64,000 bases of DNA from the NCBI GenBank assembly GCA_022376515.1, contig WTXI01000055.1, forward strand, positions 1 through 64,000, in the 5' to 3' direction. Below are positions 35,716 to 46,450 of this stretch, piece by piece. The translations under genes were made by a program, and so were the position numbers. This DNA is from Lactifluus volemus. Taxonomy: Eukaryota; Basidiomycota; Agaricomycetes; Russulales; Russulaceae. Position 1 is the first letter of the stretch. Each line of letters begins with the position of its first letter. The notes under the pieces are model-generated. The model made no database searches and was not told the DNA's origin. It saw only the letters and a list, made by a program, of their open reading frames with translations.

Positions 35716-35984
35716 TAGGCACGGACAAGAGCTTGTATTTTTGATTTGAACTCCGTTGATGACGTAATAATATCTGTTCCAATTCTAACCAAGTTGAATT
35801 GAATTGACTTGCCCACCATCCACCCTCTGGTACTCCTTCAGTCCAAACATATGCGCCCTCTGAAGTCCCCAATATGAGAAGGCGCTCTGTGGTGTGTTAC
35901 CGAGATGAATCAAGCACAGTTCGAGGACGGAGTACATTCTATGCGCTGCGCTCCAACTATTGCTTATGATATATTGCAGGTCAT

Positions 35985-37387
35985 ATTTCAACACGTGTTA
36001 CAATCGGGGCACTCCCAGATAATGTCCTCCTAGACATCTTCGAATTCTGCAGACTGGATTTTGAACACTCTTGGGGGGAGTGGGCAAAGACATGGTATAA
36101 GCTAGTGCATGTATGCCAAAGATGGCGATACGTCATCTTTGCATCCCCAAACAGTCTCGATCTGTGCCTCTTCTGCACAGCTAGTACTCCTGCGAAGGAG
36201 AAGTTGGACGTCTGGCCCTCCTTTCCTATCGAAATATCGGCGGACGTTGTCAGTTTCAAGGATAACATTATTGCTGCACTCGAGCGCTAACCGTGTGCGC
36301 GCGATTTCTCTTGGTCAAGTAAAGCTTACCACTGGGGCGTTTGGTCACAGTGATGCAGGAGCCATTTCCGGCACTTGAACTTCTTGACCTTGGGGTCGCG
36401 GTAGACTCGGTTGGAGAGACGACGCCGACGCTTCCCAGTACGTTTTTAGGTGCATTTGCCCCACGTCTACGATCACTCCTTTTGCGAGGCATTCCATTTC
36501 CAACGCTACCTAAACTTTTGTTGTCTTCCAATCACCTTGTCTGTCTCTCCCTTTTACAGATTCCGCATTCTGGTTACATTTCACCCGAAGCGATGGTCGC
36601 ATGCGTCTCAGCTTTGAACGGGCTCACATACATTTTCATCGGCTTTGAATCCCCGGTCTCTCGCCCTGATTGGAGAACCCGGCATCCACCACCGCTGACA
36701 CGTATCGTCCTCCCAGCTCTCGCTCTGTTCAAATTTCATGGTGTCAGCGATTACTTGGAGGACCTCGTGGCCCGAGTCGATGCTCCTCTGCTCAACAAAG
36801 TCCATATATCACTCTTAAATCAACTCATCTTCGATATCCGACAGCTCCCTCAGTTCATCGGCCATGCACCAATACTCATGTCATACGAACAAGCAGAAAT
36901 GGAATTTGTCAGTAGCCGTGTCATGATCAAGCTTTTTCCATCAAAGGGAACATCTCCCACAGGTTTCCTTAGATTGGGAATCTCATGCGGGGTCACGGTT
37001 GTAGATTGGCAAGTGTTCTCTATGGCACAAATGTGCAGCCAGCTTTCGTTCCTCCTGTCCAGCACTGAACGGCTCGACATCCGAGGGGACTCTAATCAGT
37101 CAGGATCGACTCTGCAAGTCGACATGGACGACACACAATGGCTCGAACTCTTCCAGCCTTTCACTGCTATCAGGACCCTGCGTATATCTCGTGAGTTGTG
37201 GCCACTCATTACGTCGGCGCTGCGAGGGCTTGGTGGGGAATCTGCCATGGAGGTGTTACCTGCACTGGACAGTCTTTACCTAGAGGAGTATCAACCATTT
37301 GGATCGGAGAAACAAGACATCGAGCCATTCATAGCCGCACGTCAGTGTTCCGATCACCCCGTCGCCGTCCACCGCTGGGTACAGTAA
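35985..37387 (+). pseudogene. F-box protein with leucine-rich C-terminal part, decayed
   Basis: An F-box-like start, ALPDNVLLDIFEFC, followed by WYKLVHVCQRWRYVIFAS (36008-36145) matches the common Agaricomycete F-box family. The rest reads as its leucine-rich body: EPFPALELLDL, GYISPEAMVACVSALNGL, VLPALALFKFHGVSDYLEDL, and WLELFQPFTAIRTLRIS, to a stop at 37385-37387. The frame is broken near 36284-36288, where TAA appears after IIAALER, and again near 36338-36350 before TVMQEPFPAL. An acceptor-like TTGCAG precedes the first block, but no first exon with ATG could be joined. F-box proteins recruit substrates to SCF ubiquitin ligases. Confidence 0.75.
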
Positions 37388-37929
37388 AGACGACCATTCC
37401 TCCCTACTCTCTGTACCACGAGCTCATGATTAATATTACTGAGATGCTGATGTGGGAGCATTTTCGTGGGGCACGTTTTGGACAACAACCGTGATGTCGC
37501 TCATATCCCGGCCCGTGCCTAGTATAGGGCTCAGAGGCTCCCCAATGGTTCCATTGTGTGCATTGACATTTTTCGCTGCAGCTTGTACTCCTTTTTCCAT
37601 TCTTCCTTATTTCGAAACACACTTAACATCCCCCTTCCATTACTTTGCCATTTTATGTATGCATATCTCTATTAGTAGTCCTCAGCTCAGTTACGCTTTC
37701 TTTCCCATATTTAGCATTGGCGTCATTTCCTTTCCTTCTATTTCGCGTTCTATCCTCATTCGATTGTACGTACCTGCCAGTGGACATGTACTATTTGCGT
37801 ACAAACACAAAGATTTGTTTCCAGGCTTTGTTACCTATTTTACTAGCCATCGACTTAGGGATCGAAGGTCTCGCCGAGATCCAAACACAGGTTTTCCTTC
37901 ATCCTGAATACTAGGTGACGTACCACGTT

Positions 37930-38520
37930 CGGGAGTGGACTTCCCGTTCATCCCACGGATTGGCGCTCGGGACATTTCTGTACAGGGTCCAGTCGCGATG
38001 TGTCGATTATCCGATCTCATTATTACGACTACCGCTACCATAAGATTTGTTCAAGCAGAACATGGTCTAGGTGCGTCTCTTGGGTGGCAGAGCTAGTTAT
38101 TTTATACTTATTTGGGGTACTATTGATCATGGATGATTTTTCTAGGCCTGTCATATTGTTAGAAGGTGCGGAGAAATCGTTCATATCAAGGGTGGCTATG
38201 TTGGTGTTCGCTTTCATTCTGTGCTTCATTCGTGGGTCTGTGGTCGGGTCGTATCATGGTCCCCGGGCGAGCGTGGGTAGGGGGAATTTCGTGGGGGAAC
38301 AGGGGAGGGCGGAGTATGGTGGCATTGTGTGTAGAGGGAAGGTTTCGTTGGGTGAGTTTTCGGTGTACTGTATTAGAGATTCGTTCCTCATATTTTTTTC
38401 GATCGGATTGGGTTGCACGTCGTTAAGGTCACTTTATTCGGTCACTCCATAGAAGCTATGTAGAGTTCTACTTTACGGTCAACAGTCGTTTAGCCAAAAC
38501 GAACGTAGTATTTAGTGAAG
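37930..38520 (+). repeat. Segmental duplication, partner at 26330-26750
   Basis: This is the second copy of the segment described at 26330. It carries an extra block of about 150 bp near 38020-38190 that the other copy lacks. Confidence 0.65.
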
Positions 38521-38557
38521 CTTGGGAATAATGCCATTGGTACAGGTTATTAGAGTT

Positions 38558-38730
38558 GTTTATTATCTCAGGTGCGTGTGGTGTAACGTCCGGTAATTCT
38601 GCCTCCCCTCCCGCGCTGGGTGTTGGCGGTGCGTCGCTTGGAGCCGTTCCATCCTTCTAGGGCTGGGAGGGCAAATGCCGCAGTCGTAGGGAGCGATGAC
38701 GGTATGTCCTTGTCCTTGCTTGGGGGACGA
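38558..38730. repeat. Inverted duplicate of 27082-27246
   Basis: Reverse-complement partner of 27082-27246, reading TTATCTCAGGTGCG through to GGGGGACGAGTAGG. It lies about 11 kb from its mate. Confidence 0.65.
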
Positions 38731-38844
38731 GTAGGTACGTTTAGCGAAAAGGTTGCGGAGGAGAGCTCAAGTATGGTCCCCTTTAATGTTGATTACCTTC
38801 GTGTACAAATTGAAGGAGACACTGTGAACGTAAGGAACAGGTGT

Positions 38845-38910
38845 GTCTAGTTCAAGGGCCGGCCCGGTTCGAGTCAGAGGAGGTCACCGTCTTGCCTCGA
38901 AACTCCAAGT
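38845..38910 (+). pseudogene. Trypsin-like family fragment, copy 4, split by an insertion
   Basis: It reads ARFESEEVTVLPRNSK, the family stretch just before the nucleophile region. The continuation (GTCCAAGTCCGGTGACATCC, 40124-40190) lies beyond the retroelement at 38911-40121. A further small copy, copy 5, lies at about 42750-42920 with the same order. Confidence 0.6.
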
Positions 38911-40121
38911 ACCTTGAACGTTTGAACACGAACCACCACCAACCCTTCGCTCCGGCGAAGGCAAGGTTGAGGAAGAGCATACAACTCACTCTCGGAGACA
39001 CCAACCGCCCCCTAGGAGATGACCCCTCCAGAAATGCGTAGACCGCACTGCAGACCCCCTCCAGACCCAGAGGGCCAGAGAGACCCGAACCTCTATGACC
39101 CCCAGACCACTTGACCAGTCTTATACAGCCCCTTAGCCTAGCCAATGCTGCCCCCCCCTGTAATAACCTCCCGAAAACAAATAAAACCATGTATCCCAAC
39201 CTTTAATCACCTCCTATATTGAATTTACTGTAAGACCCCCCCGGCAAGTCTGAGAACCAACCCCCCCTGTAACTGTAAGGTACACTATTCAAAACTGTAA
39301 GGTACACTATTCAAAACTGTAACCAACCCCCCCTGACAGCACACACTGAACGCTGTAACGAGCACCCACCCAAACGGCCCCAACTCCTCACCAAAATGGA
39401 TGATACCTCCACATTCCCCCTCACAGACAACTTGAACTCCAAAAGCGGAAAAGAGCCCTTTCAGACGCCCGCTCGGAACAAACCCTGAAGAGAAACCAAC
39501 CCCCTGGAAAACAAGACACCATCAATCGGCTAATATGCCAACCGAGACCCACCCGTCAGCCGCAAGACAGTCCCCTAGTGCACCAACAACAGGGGAAAAC
39601 ACCACCATCACCCTTCCTCCCGGATAAATGTGGGGCTCCCTGCCTCCTACAGATCCCATGGTCAGAAGTGACCCACTTACACTGGCAACATTGTGAGAGA
39701 CTCACCATACACGCTCTGATGTCGAAAAATGCTAGAGAAAAAATAAGAATAAAATAGAGATAAGACAAAAGTAATATGCACAAAGAACATGATACTGTAA
39801 CCCGATGACAAGGTAGCGGTGACAGAATGAAATCAACAATCACAAGGGTTAAAATAACCTGGGAAAATGCCCTTAAAAAGAAATTCCAGGAACTCCATCC
39901 AGATTGGATCACTCGAGACAAGGTTTTTTAGTGGTAGTAAACGCGGTAATCCCACCTCCTGAGCCCCACACTATCCCATATCCGGGGTGTGCGTAAACAC
40001 ATTTTTTATCCTCCCTCCGAGACCCTAGTGGCCCGCTTCAGCGCATTAGGCTAGAGCGGTTAGGTAACTTAGATTACTATCTTCTTCTACCTAATACATC
40101 GCTTTGCAAAAAAAAAAAAAA
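38911..40121 (+). mobile_element. Poly(A)-tailed non-LTR retroelement, 1.2 kb
   Basis: The insert is flanked by 12-bp duplications with one mismatch (38899-38910 and 40122-40133, GAAASTCCAAGT) and ends in a 14-A run at 40108-40121. It interrupts a trypsin-like fragment that reads on across it. The first 130 bp hold the end of an open frame, KARLRKSIQLTLGDTNRPLG..., stopping near 39041. The remainder looks like a C-rich 3' untranslated region. It is a 5'-truncated copy, so the family is not certain; it has no reverse transcriptase left. Confidence 0.72.
39273..39316 (+). repeat. Tandem 22-bp repeat, two copies
   Basis: CTGTAAGGTACACTATTCAA plus AA is present twice (39273-39294 and 39295-39316) without a mismatch. 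It lies inside the 3' untranslated part of the retroelement at 38911-40121. Confidence 0.8.
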
Positions 40122-40566
40122 GAAAGTCCAAGTCCGGTGACATCCCAGGCCTGGCGACCTTGGCCCGGCTGCCATCTGTGCATGTGCAACTCCAAGGCAT
40201 CCAGATCTCATTAGTACTGCAAGTGCGCTGTTCCACTTCATCAGGTTATTATCAACCTTTTCTCAGGCTGTTGTTGATCTGATTATAGACAGCCAAATTT
40301 AATTTAAAGCTAGCAACAATCACTGTTTGTTTCTTCCTCTAAGTCGCGAGCTTCGCAACATCCATCGCCGAATTGAAGGATGCCTCATTGTTACGACCTT
40401 CCACCACTGCTACCATCATTGTCCCAGTCACCATCACCACCCCCTGCCTGTTTTGGTCCAATTATGTTCTTGCTATTAAAGATACTTCTGTACTGGAACC
40501 TCCCATCTACAAACACCCACGCCGCCTGGTGCATTTTGGCGTGGTGCAACTGTAACCTGCAACCCG

Positions 40567-42213
40567 ATGCCTGTGTCCAGCCCGAGTGACAGTGACCTCG
40601 CAGCTGCCGTAGACCGCGTGGCTCGATGCCTTTCAAATTGGCGGCTTTCTTCGGTGCGTACTGAGAACCATGGATTGTAATTGTGAGAAAATAGAGTGCT
40701 GACGCTATTCATTACCACCCATCTTTGGTGCTTTTTAGGATCTTGCAGGTACAAATCCCTTGTGCTCTTGTCGGATATACGATGCTGACTACGTATGTGT
40801 GCGCGCCTGCGCGCTCAAACAATATCTGTGATGATCAGACGCAAGCGGGACACTCATTGTAAGTCGCACATTTTGAGCGATTTCCGAGGGGAGCTAAGCC
40901 AGCCCTCTGTTGGTAGTTTTTTGACTGGCTCTTGACCCTCGATGATGAAGTGCGCATCTCTGCTCACCAACGGAACCTTCCACGACTCACCTCTGAGGCA
41001 GTTGAATTTCATCTGGCTCCGAGGCAAAATCACCTGTATACAAGTCCTATTCGTATTTGCGCGATACGCAGCGCTTGCAAATGCGATTTTAAGTTTCTTT
41101 CCGGTGCGGCTGTCTCAGTTGACTAGCAGGCACCCAAATCCACTGATGATAATCGGGGCTAGCCTGGGATAGCGAAGGACCAGGCCAAGGAAATTCTACG
41201 TGGCGGCATTATGCTAGCTGCAGAGCGTGAGTACATCTCACACGATGCTGCTGATACCCGACCGCTTATGCAACCAGTCATTATCATGATGAGGACCTGG
41301 GCTATGTGGGGAAGGAGCAGGCGGATGCTAATATCCTTAATTGTTTTCTTGTTGGTATGGTGGCGGTCCTTAATACCTTTTATTTCTCAAGTCACTTAGA
41401 TGGTCGGAGGTCTGCGCAATCCCAGGAGTTGTGCTAGAAGTGGTCGATCTTTTTACGTCTGCCCGTAAGTACCGGTTCCACTCTTCCAGCAGCAACTTGA
41501 CGATTCGAACCGGTGCGCGTATTGGCACACTCTGGCAGAGATTCCAGCCAGTATTCCGATCAAGGGCATGAAGCCATGTGAAATCCTCACAGGTGCTGTC
41601 GGGCATATATGGGTTGTAGAATATTTTTTAGTAATGCTATTCGAAGCTGGTTCGTCTGATCCCCTGGTGTCCCTATTGTGCCTCCTGACACACAGCAGGT
41701 ATGTTGGTCTTGACAGTGTACAAAGCCTTACCGCTCCGTGATTCGACATCGAGACAAATGAGATCAAAGTTGCTGGACACGCTTTGGATCGATGGTATCA
41801 TGTTTTTGCTGTTTGGTTCTAAATTCTGATCAGCTGGCTGACGGTCCTGATTAGGGGCCATATACTTTGTGTTCATGATCCGTGAGTTTTACGGCCTGTC
41901 CAAGTTCTCATTGCCTAATAGCAACCTATTCCATGTAGTTATTGGGTTTCTCAACATCGGACTAGTGCTTCAATCCTCTGTAAGTCCAGTCTTGACTATC
42001 ACAGAACAGTATTACTGACGGACGTGTTTTTGAAGGATCCACAAATACGGTCATCGGGCAGTGAGTAAGTAGATCAGGGATGAGAGCCCCACATAACCGT
42101 ACTCAAGAATTATTTGTATCAGGCTGCAGGCGGTGTTACACAGTGTCCTTTCTACGCGGATTGTGTTACACATTTCGACGGTGAGGGAAGGTGGAATTGT
42201 ATCTGTGTACTAA
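40567..42213 (+). pseudogene. DUF6533-like membrane protein, copy B
   Basis: It is collinear with copy A at 28210 and starts MPVSSPSDSDLAAAVDRVAR because of a 4-bp insertion near the start. It keeps FDWLLTLDDEV, VLFVFARYAALANAIL, MMRTWAMWGRSRRM and LSTRIVLHIS, ending at TAA 42211-42213. Frames change between blocks, as in copy A. A 95-bp module lies just upstream at 40205-40320. Confidence 0.62.
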
Positions 42214-42749
42214 CTACGTTTTGTGTTGGGAGCGCAGCCTCGCAAGGCTTAAGTCGAACCAACATTGCAGTCACATGCGTGGCTGCTCAGACCTGATGCC
42301 AATGTTTGACCTTTGTATTACTATGTAACCTGTACTCCCTCTACCCGCTTTGTGGTCACTCCAATTTCTCACTCAATCACCACAAAACGTATCTTACTGT
42401 ATCTGGTGCTTTATGTGACCATATTCCATGTATCTTTTCGATAGAAATTGTGGTGTGTAGTGAAATGAAAAAATAGCATGTTTGTCATGCCTGCCTGTGC
42501 CAGAGTTTACAATGTTACAAAGGCAAAAGCTTAGTGCTTAGGGCTCAAACAGCCAATCAGAGTCTGAAATATGGTGTGTGATCTGATCATAAGTGGGGTA
42601 CACGTTAGTAATTGGTAATCAATTCACATTATCATTTCTTCTTTCTAGCTATCTGAATCCGATTCCTACTTACACTCTTCTAAAACTCATGTGGTCTCCA
42701 ACAACGAAGCGTGAACTTTTTTTTTGTAAGGAACTGTTGGGAGTGTCTA

Positions 42750-42920
42750 CTTCAAGGGCCGGCCCGGTCCGAGTCAGATGAGATCGCCGTCTTGCCTTGC
42801 AACTCCAAGTCCGGTGCCTTCGAGAGGCCTGGCAGCTCTGGCTCGGCTGCCGTGGATGGCAGTTTGATGAAAAGGCGAGGTAAGACGCTCGGGATGTTCC
42901 CGATCCTTCCCATCAGTTAG
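42750..42920 (+). pseudogene. Trypsin-like family fragment, copy 5
   Basis: It shares with copies 3 and 4 the order CAAGGGCCGGCCCGGT, CGTCTTGCC, CTCCAAGTCCGGTG and AGGCCTGGCAGCTCTGGCTC. No open frame survives over its length. It lies between DUF6533 copies B and C. Confidence 0.55.
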
Positions 42921-43902
42921 GTCTATGAAGAGCCGAGAAAACACGATTTCAAACCATGACTGCCAGTGACTTTGTCATGCATATTGCAGGGTCCGTCTTC
43001 ATTTGCATGAGATACATGTGATGCTTTGGGAATCCTAGCATAGGTAAGTTAGTCGGTGGTACGGCCACGTGGAGTGTCATTGTCGCCTACCATGAACATC
43101 GCCGCAATCATCAGTGGGTGATTCAGTTCTCGATGCAGTCGAGACGGATAGATGGGCTAAGTATACCCTTTTTCTAGGGAAGCCAGTCGGAGCTATGAGA
43201 CGGAAGAAAGACACGACGCATGCAGAAAATAAATCAATGGGAGCTTGCTCACACATGTTTCCTCGTCATCATCGCTGTTGTGACTGCCATTGGCATTGGC
43301 ACCGTCATCGTCATCGCCACCGCTTGGCGTGAGGCACTCGGATGCCGATGGGCATACTTGCCCTCGCACGATACGACGTGCTTCCTGCAGTTTCTTGCGT
43401 AGAAAAGGAAGGTGCGGAAGCAAGAGGGGCGCCGCCTTGTTACTGTAATGAGTCGCTCGTAGCTCGCCACTCGACTACCATCACCGATCCGAATTGGGCA
43501 ATCGAATGGCATACGTTTGCCGCTGACGCCGCATCTATAACCTCCACGACATTTAGATCTCATTAGTACTGCAAGTGGGTTGTACCACTTCATCAGGTTA
43601 TTATCAACCTGTTCTGTCATTGTTCTGATTATAGACAGCCAAGCTAGCAACGATCACCGTTTTTTTCTCCCTCCAAGTCGCGAGCTCCGTAACGTTATAA
43701 TAGCCGTGTGAAGGATCCCTCATTATCATAACCTTCCACCACTACCATCATTGTCCCTGTCACCATCACTACCGATACCACCGCCTGCCTGCTTTGGTCC
43801 AGTTAGGTTCTTGCTATTAAACCTACTTCTGTACTGGAACCTCCCCTCAACAACACCCACGACGCCTGGCGCATTGGCGTGGTGCACTGTACCTGCAATC
43901 TG

Positions 43903-45538
43903 ATGTCGAGCTCGAGTGACACTGATCTCGCGGCTGCCGTAGACCGCGTGGCTCGATGCCTTTCAAATTGGCGGCTTTCTTCTGTGCGTACTGTGAACCA
44001 TAGATTGCAATTGCGCGAAAATCGACTGCTAATTACCACCCGTCTTTGGTGCTTTTTAGGATCTTGCAGGTACAAATCCCTTGTGCTCTTGTGGGATATA
44101 TGGTGCTGACTACGTATGTGTGTGCGCCTGCGCGCTTCAATAACATCTGTGATGATCAGACGCAAGCGGGACACTCATTGTTAGTCGCACGGTTTGAGCG
44201 ATTTCCGAGTGGAGCTAAGCCAGCCCTCTATTGGTAGTTTTTTGACTGGCTCTTGACCCTCGATGATGAAGTGCGCATCTCTGCTCACCAACGGAACTTT
44301 TCACGACTCACCTCTGAGGCAGTTGAACTTCCTCTGGCGCCGAGGCAGAATCACCTGTATCCAAGTCCTATTCGTATTTGCGCGATACGCAGGGGTTGCA
44401 AATGCCATTTTGAGTTTCCTTCCGGTGGGGCTGTCTAAGTTGACTAGCAGGCACCCAAATCCACTGATGATAATCGGGGCTAGCCCGGGATAGCGAAGGA
44501 CCAGGCCAAGGAAATTCTACGTGGCGGCATTATGCTAGCTGCAGAGCGTGAGTACATCTTACACCACGCTGCTGATACCCGGCCGCTTATGCAACCAGTC
44601 ATTATCATGATGAGGACCTGGGCTATGTGGGAAAGGAGCAGGCGAATGTTAATATTCCTTATTGTTTTCGCGTTGGTACGGTGACGGTCCTTAATACCTC
44701 TTATTTCTCAAGTCACTTAGATGGTCGGAGGTCTGCGCAATCCCAGGAGTTGTTCTACAAGTGGTCGATTTTTCTTCTTCTGCCAGTAAGTAGTCCGGTT
44801 TCACTCTTCCAGCAGCAACTTGATGATTCGAACCGGCGTGCTTATTGACACACTCTGGCAGAGATTCCAGCCAGTATTCCGATCGAGGGCATGAAGCCAT
44901 GTGACATTTTCACAGGTGCCGTCGGGCGTATATGGGTTGTAGAATATCTCTTCATAATGCTATTCGAAGCTGGTTCGTCTGATCCCCTGGTGTCCCTATT
45001 GTGCCTCCTGACACACAGCAGGTATGTTGGTCTTGACAGTGTACAAAGCCTTACCGCTCCGTGATTCGACATCGAGACACATGAGATCAAAGTTGCTGGA
45101 CATGCTTTGGATCGATGGTATCGTGTTTTTGTCGTTTGGTCTAAATTCTGATTAGTCGGCTGATGGTCTTGGCTAGGGGTCATATACTTTGTGTTCATGA
45201 TCCGTGAGTGTTACCGCCTATCCAAGTTCTCCTGACCTAATGGCAACCTATTCCATGTAGTTATTGGGTTTCTCAACATCGGACTAGTGCTGCAGGCCTC
45301 TGTAAGTCTACCCTTGACCATCTCGGAATAGTGTTACTGATGGACGTGTGTTCGAAGGATCCACAAATACGGTCAGGGGGCAGTGAGTAAGTTGATCTGT
45401 GATAAGGGCCCCACATAACCGTACTCAATAATTATTTGTATTAGGTTGCAGGCGGTGTTACATAGTGTCCTTTCTACGCGGATTGTGTTACATATTTCGA
45501 CGGTGAGGAGGAAAGGCGTTATTGTATCCATCTACTAA
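43903..45538 (+). pseudogene. DUF6533-like membrane protein, copy C
   Basis: It begins MSSSSDTDLAAAVDRVARCLSN; CALVGYMVLT joins across an intron to FFDWLLTLDDEV. Later blocks include RITCIQVLFVFARYAGVANA, MMRTWAMWERSRRM and a terminal LSTRIVLHIS-type stretch, ending at TAA 45536-45538. Several frame changes suggest a pseudogene. It is oriented like copies A and B, and opposite to D and E. Confidence 0.62.
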
Positions 45539-45544
45539 CTGCGT

Positions 45545-46170
45545 TTTGAATGGCCCGCGACCATCTCCCCTTCCCCCGACAATCATGATTGACGACGACA
45601 TGCATCATGTATATTATGATGTCTGTCGGAATTTTCACGGAATATATATGACACATTGGGAATCCTAGCGTGCGCAGCCTGAGTTCGGCGGTGCGTCGCG
45701 TGGGGGTCATCGCCGTCTACCACGAACATCACCGTCATCATCATTGGGCGATTCTATCTTCAAAACGGTCAAGACGGAGAGGAATGACTGACTGAATAGG
45801 CCCACCTAAGGGCCATCTTCGAGCGAAAATGACACTGCGGGCTAAGAGTCGAAAGGGAAGACACACGCGCGAAAGAAAGCGTAACAAACTTGCCCGCATC
45901 ATGTTCCTCGTCACCATCGTAATCACCATCTCCCGGCGTGAGGAGCTTGGGTATGTTGGGCTGAGTACTTATTTTCTCTCGCACGATTCGGTGAACCCGG
46001 GATAACATTCTGCCCTGCCATTGCCTGATTGGAAGTGGAAGACAGAGGAAGATGAAGAAGCAAAAGTAGTTGAGAGGAGATGCGTAAAGGAGACGACCTG
46101 GTCGGGGACCTTGAGAATATAGCATAATTATCAGCCTGCTGGGGTATTATTACCACCTGTAAGCGGAAGT
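45545..46170. repeat. Repeat module downstream of DUF6533 copy C
   Basis: It matches 30360-30770 in direct orientation and 53330-53730 and 57790-58260 in reverse. The farther end (about 46130-46170, TATTACCACCTGTAAGCGG) is shared only with the two inverted copies. No coding frame is conserved. Confidence 0.6.
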
Positions 46171-46450
46171 AAGGCTGACTGGAAACGTGCATGGTAGCGA
46201 TAACCATGTTGCCGGAGGAGATTGTAGTCAGATTACCTACTGCCCCTGTGGCACCACCTCAGGCGTTTTCACCCTCTCGCATATATTCTGCATGGCCAGT
46301 TCGAAAGTTTTTTACTCTGTGATCCAGACGTGCTATTCAAGCACAGTAGAAACGTAGCACCTAAAAACGGAACCGTGAGTCCGTGACTTTGAAATACCAC
46401 GTGACTTTGATCACCACCGTTGCGCCAGCCTGGGACAGCTAGTCAGCTGT

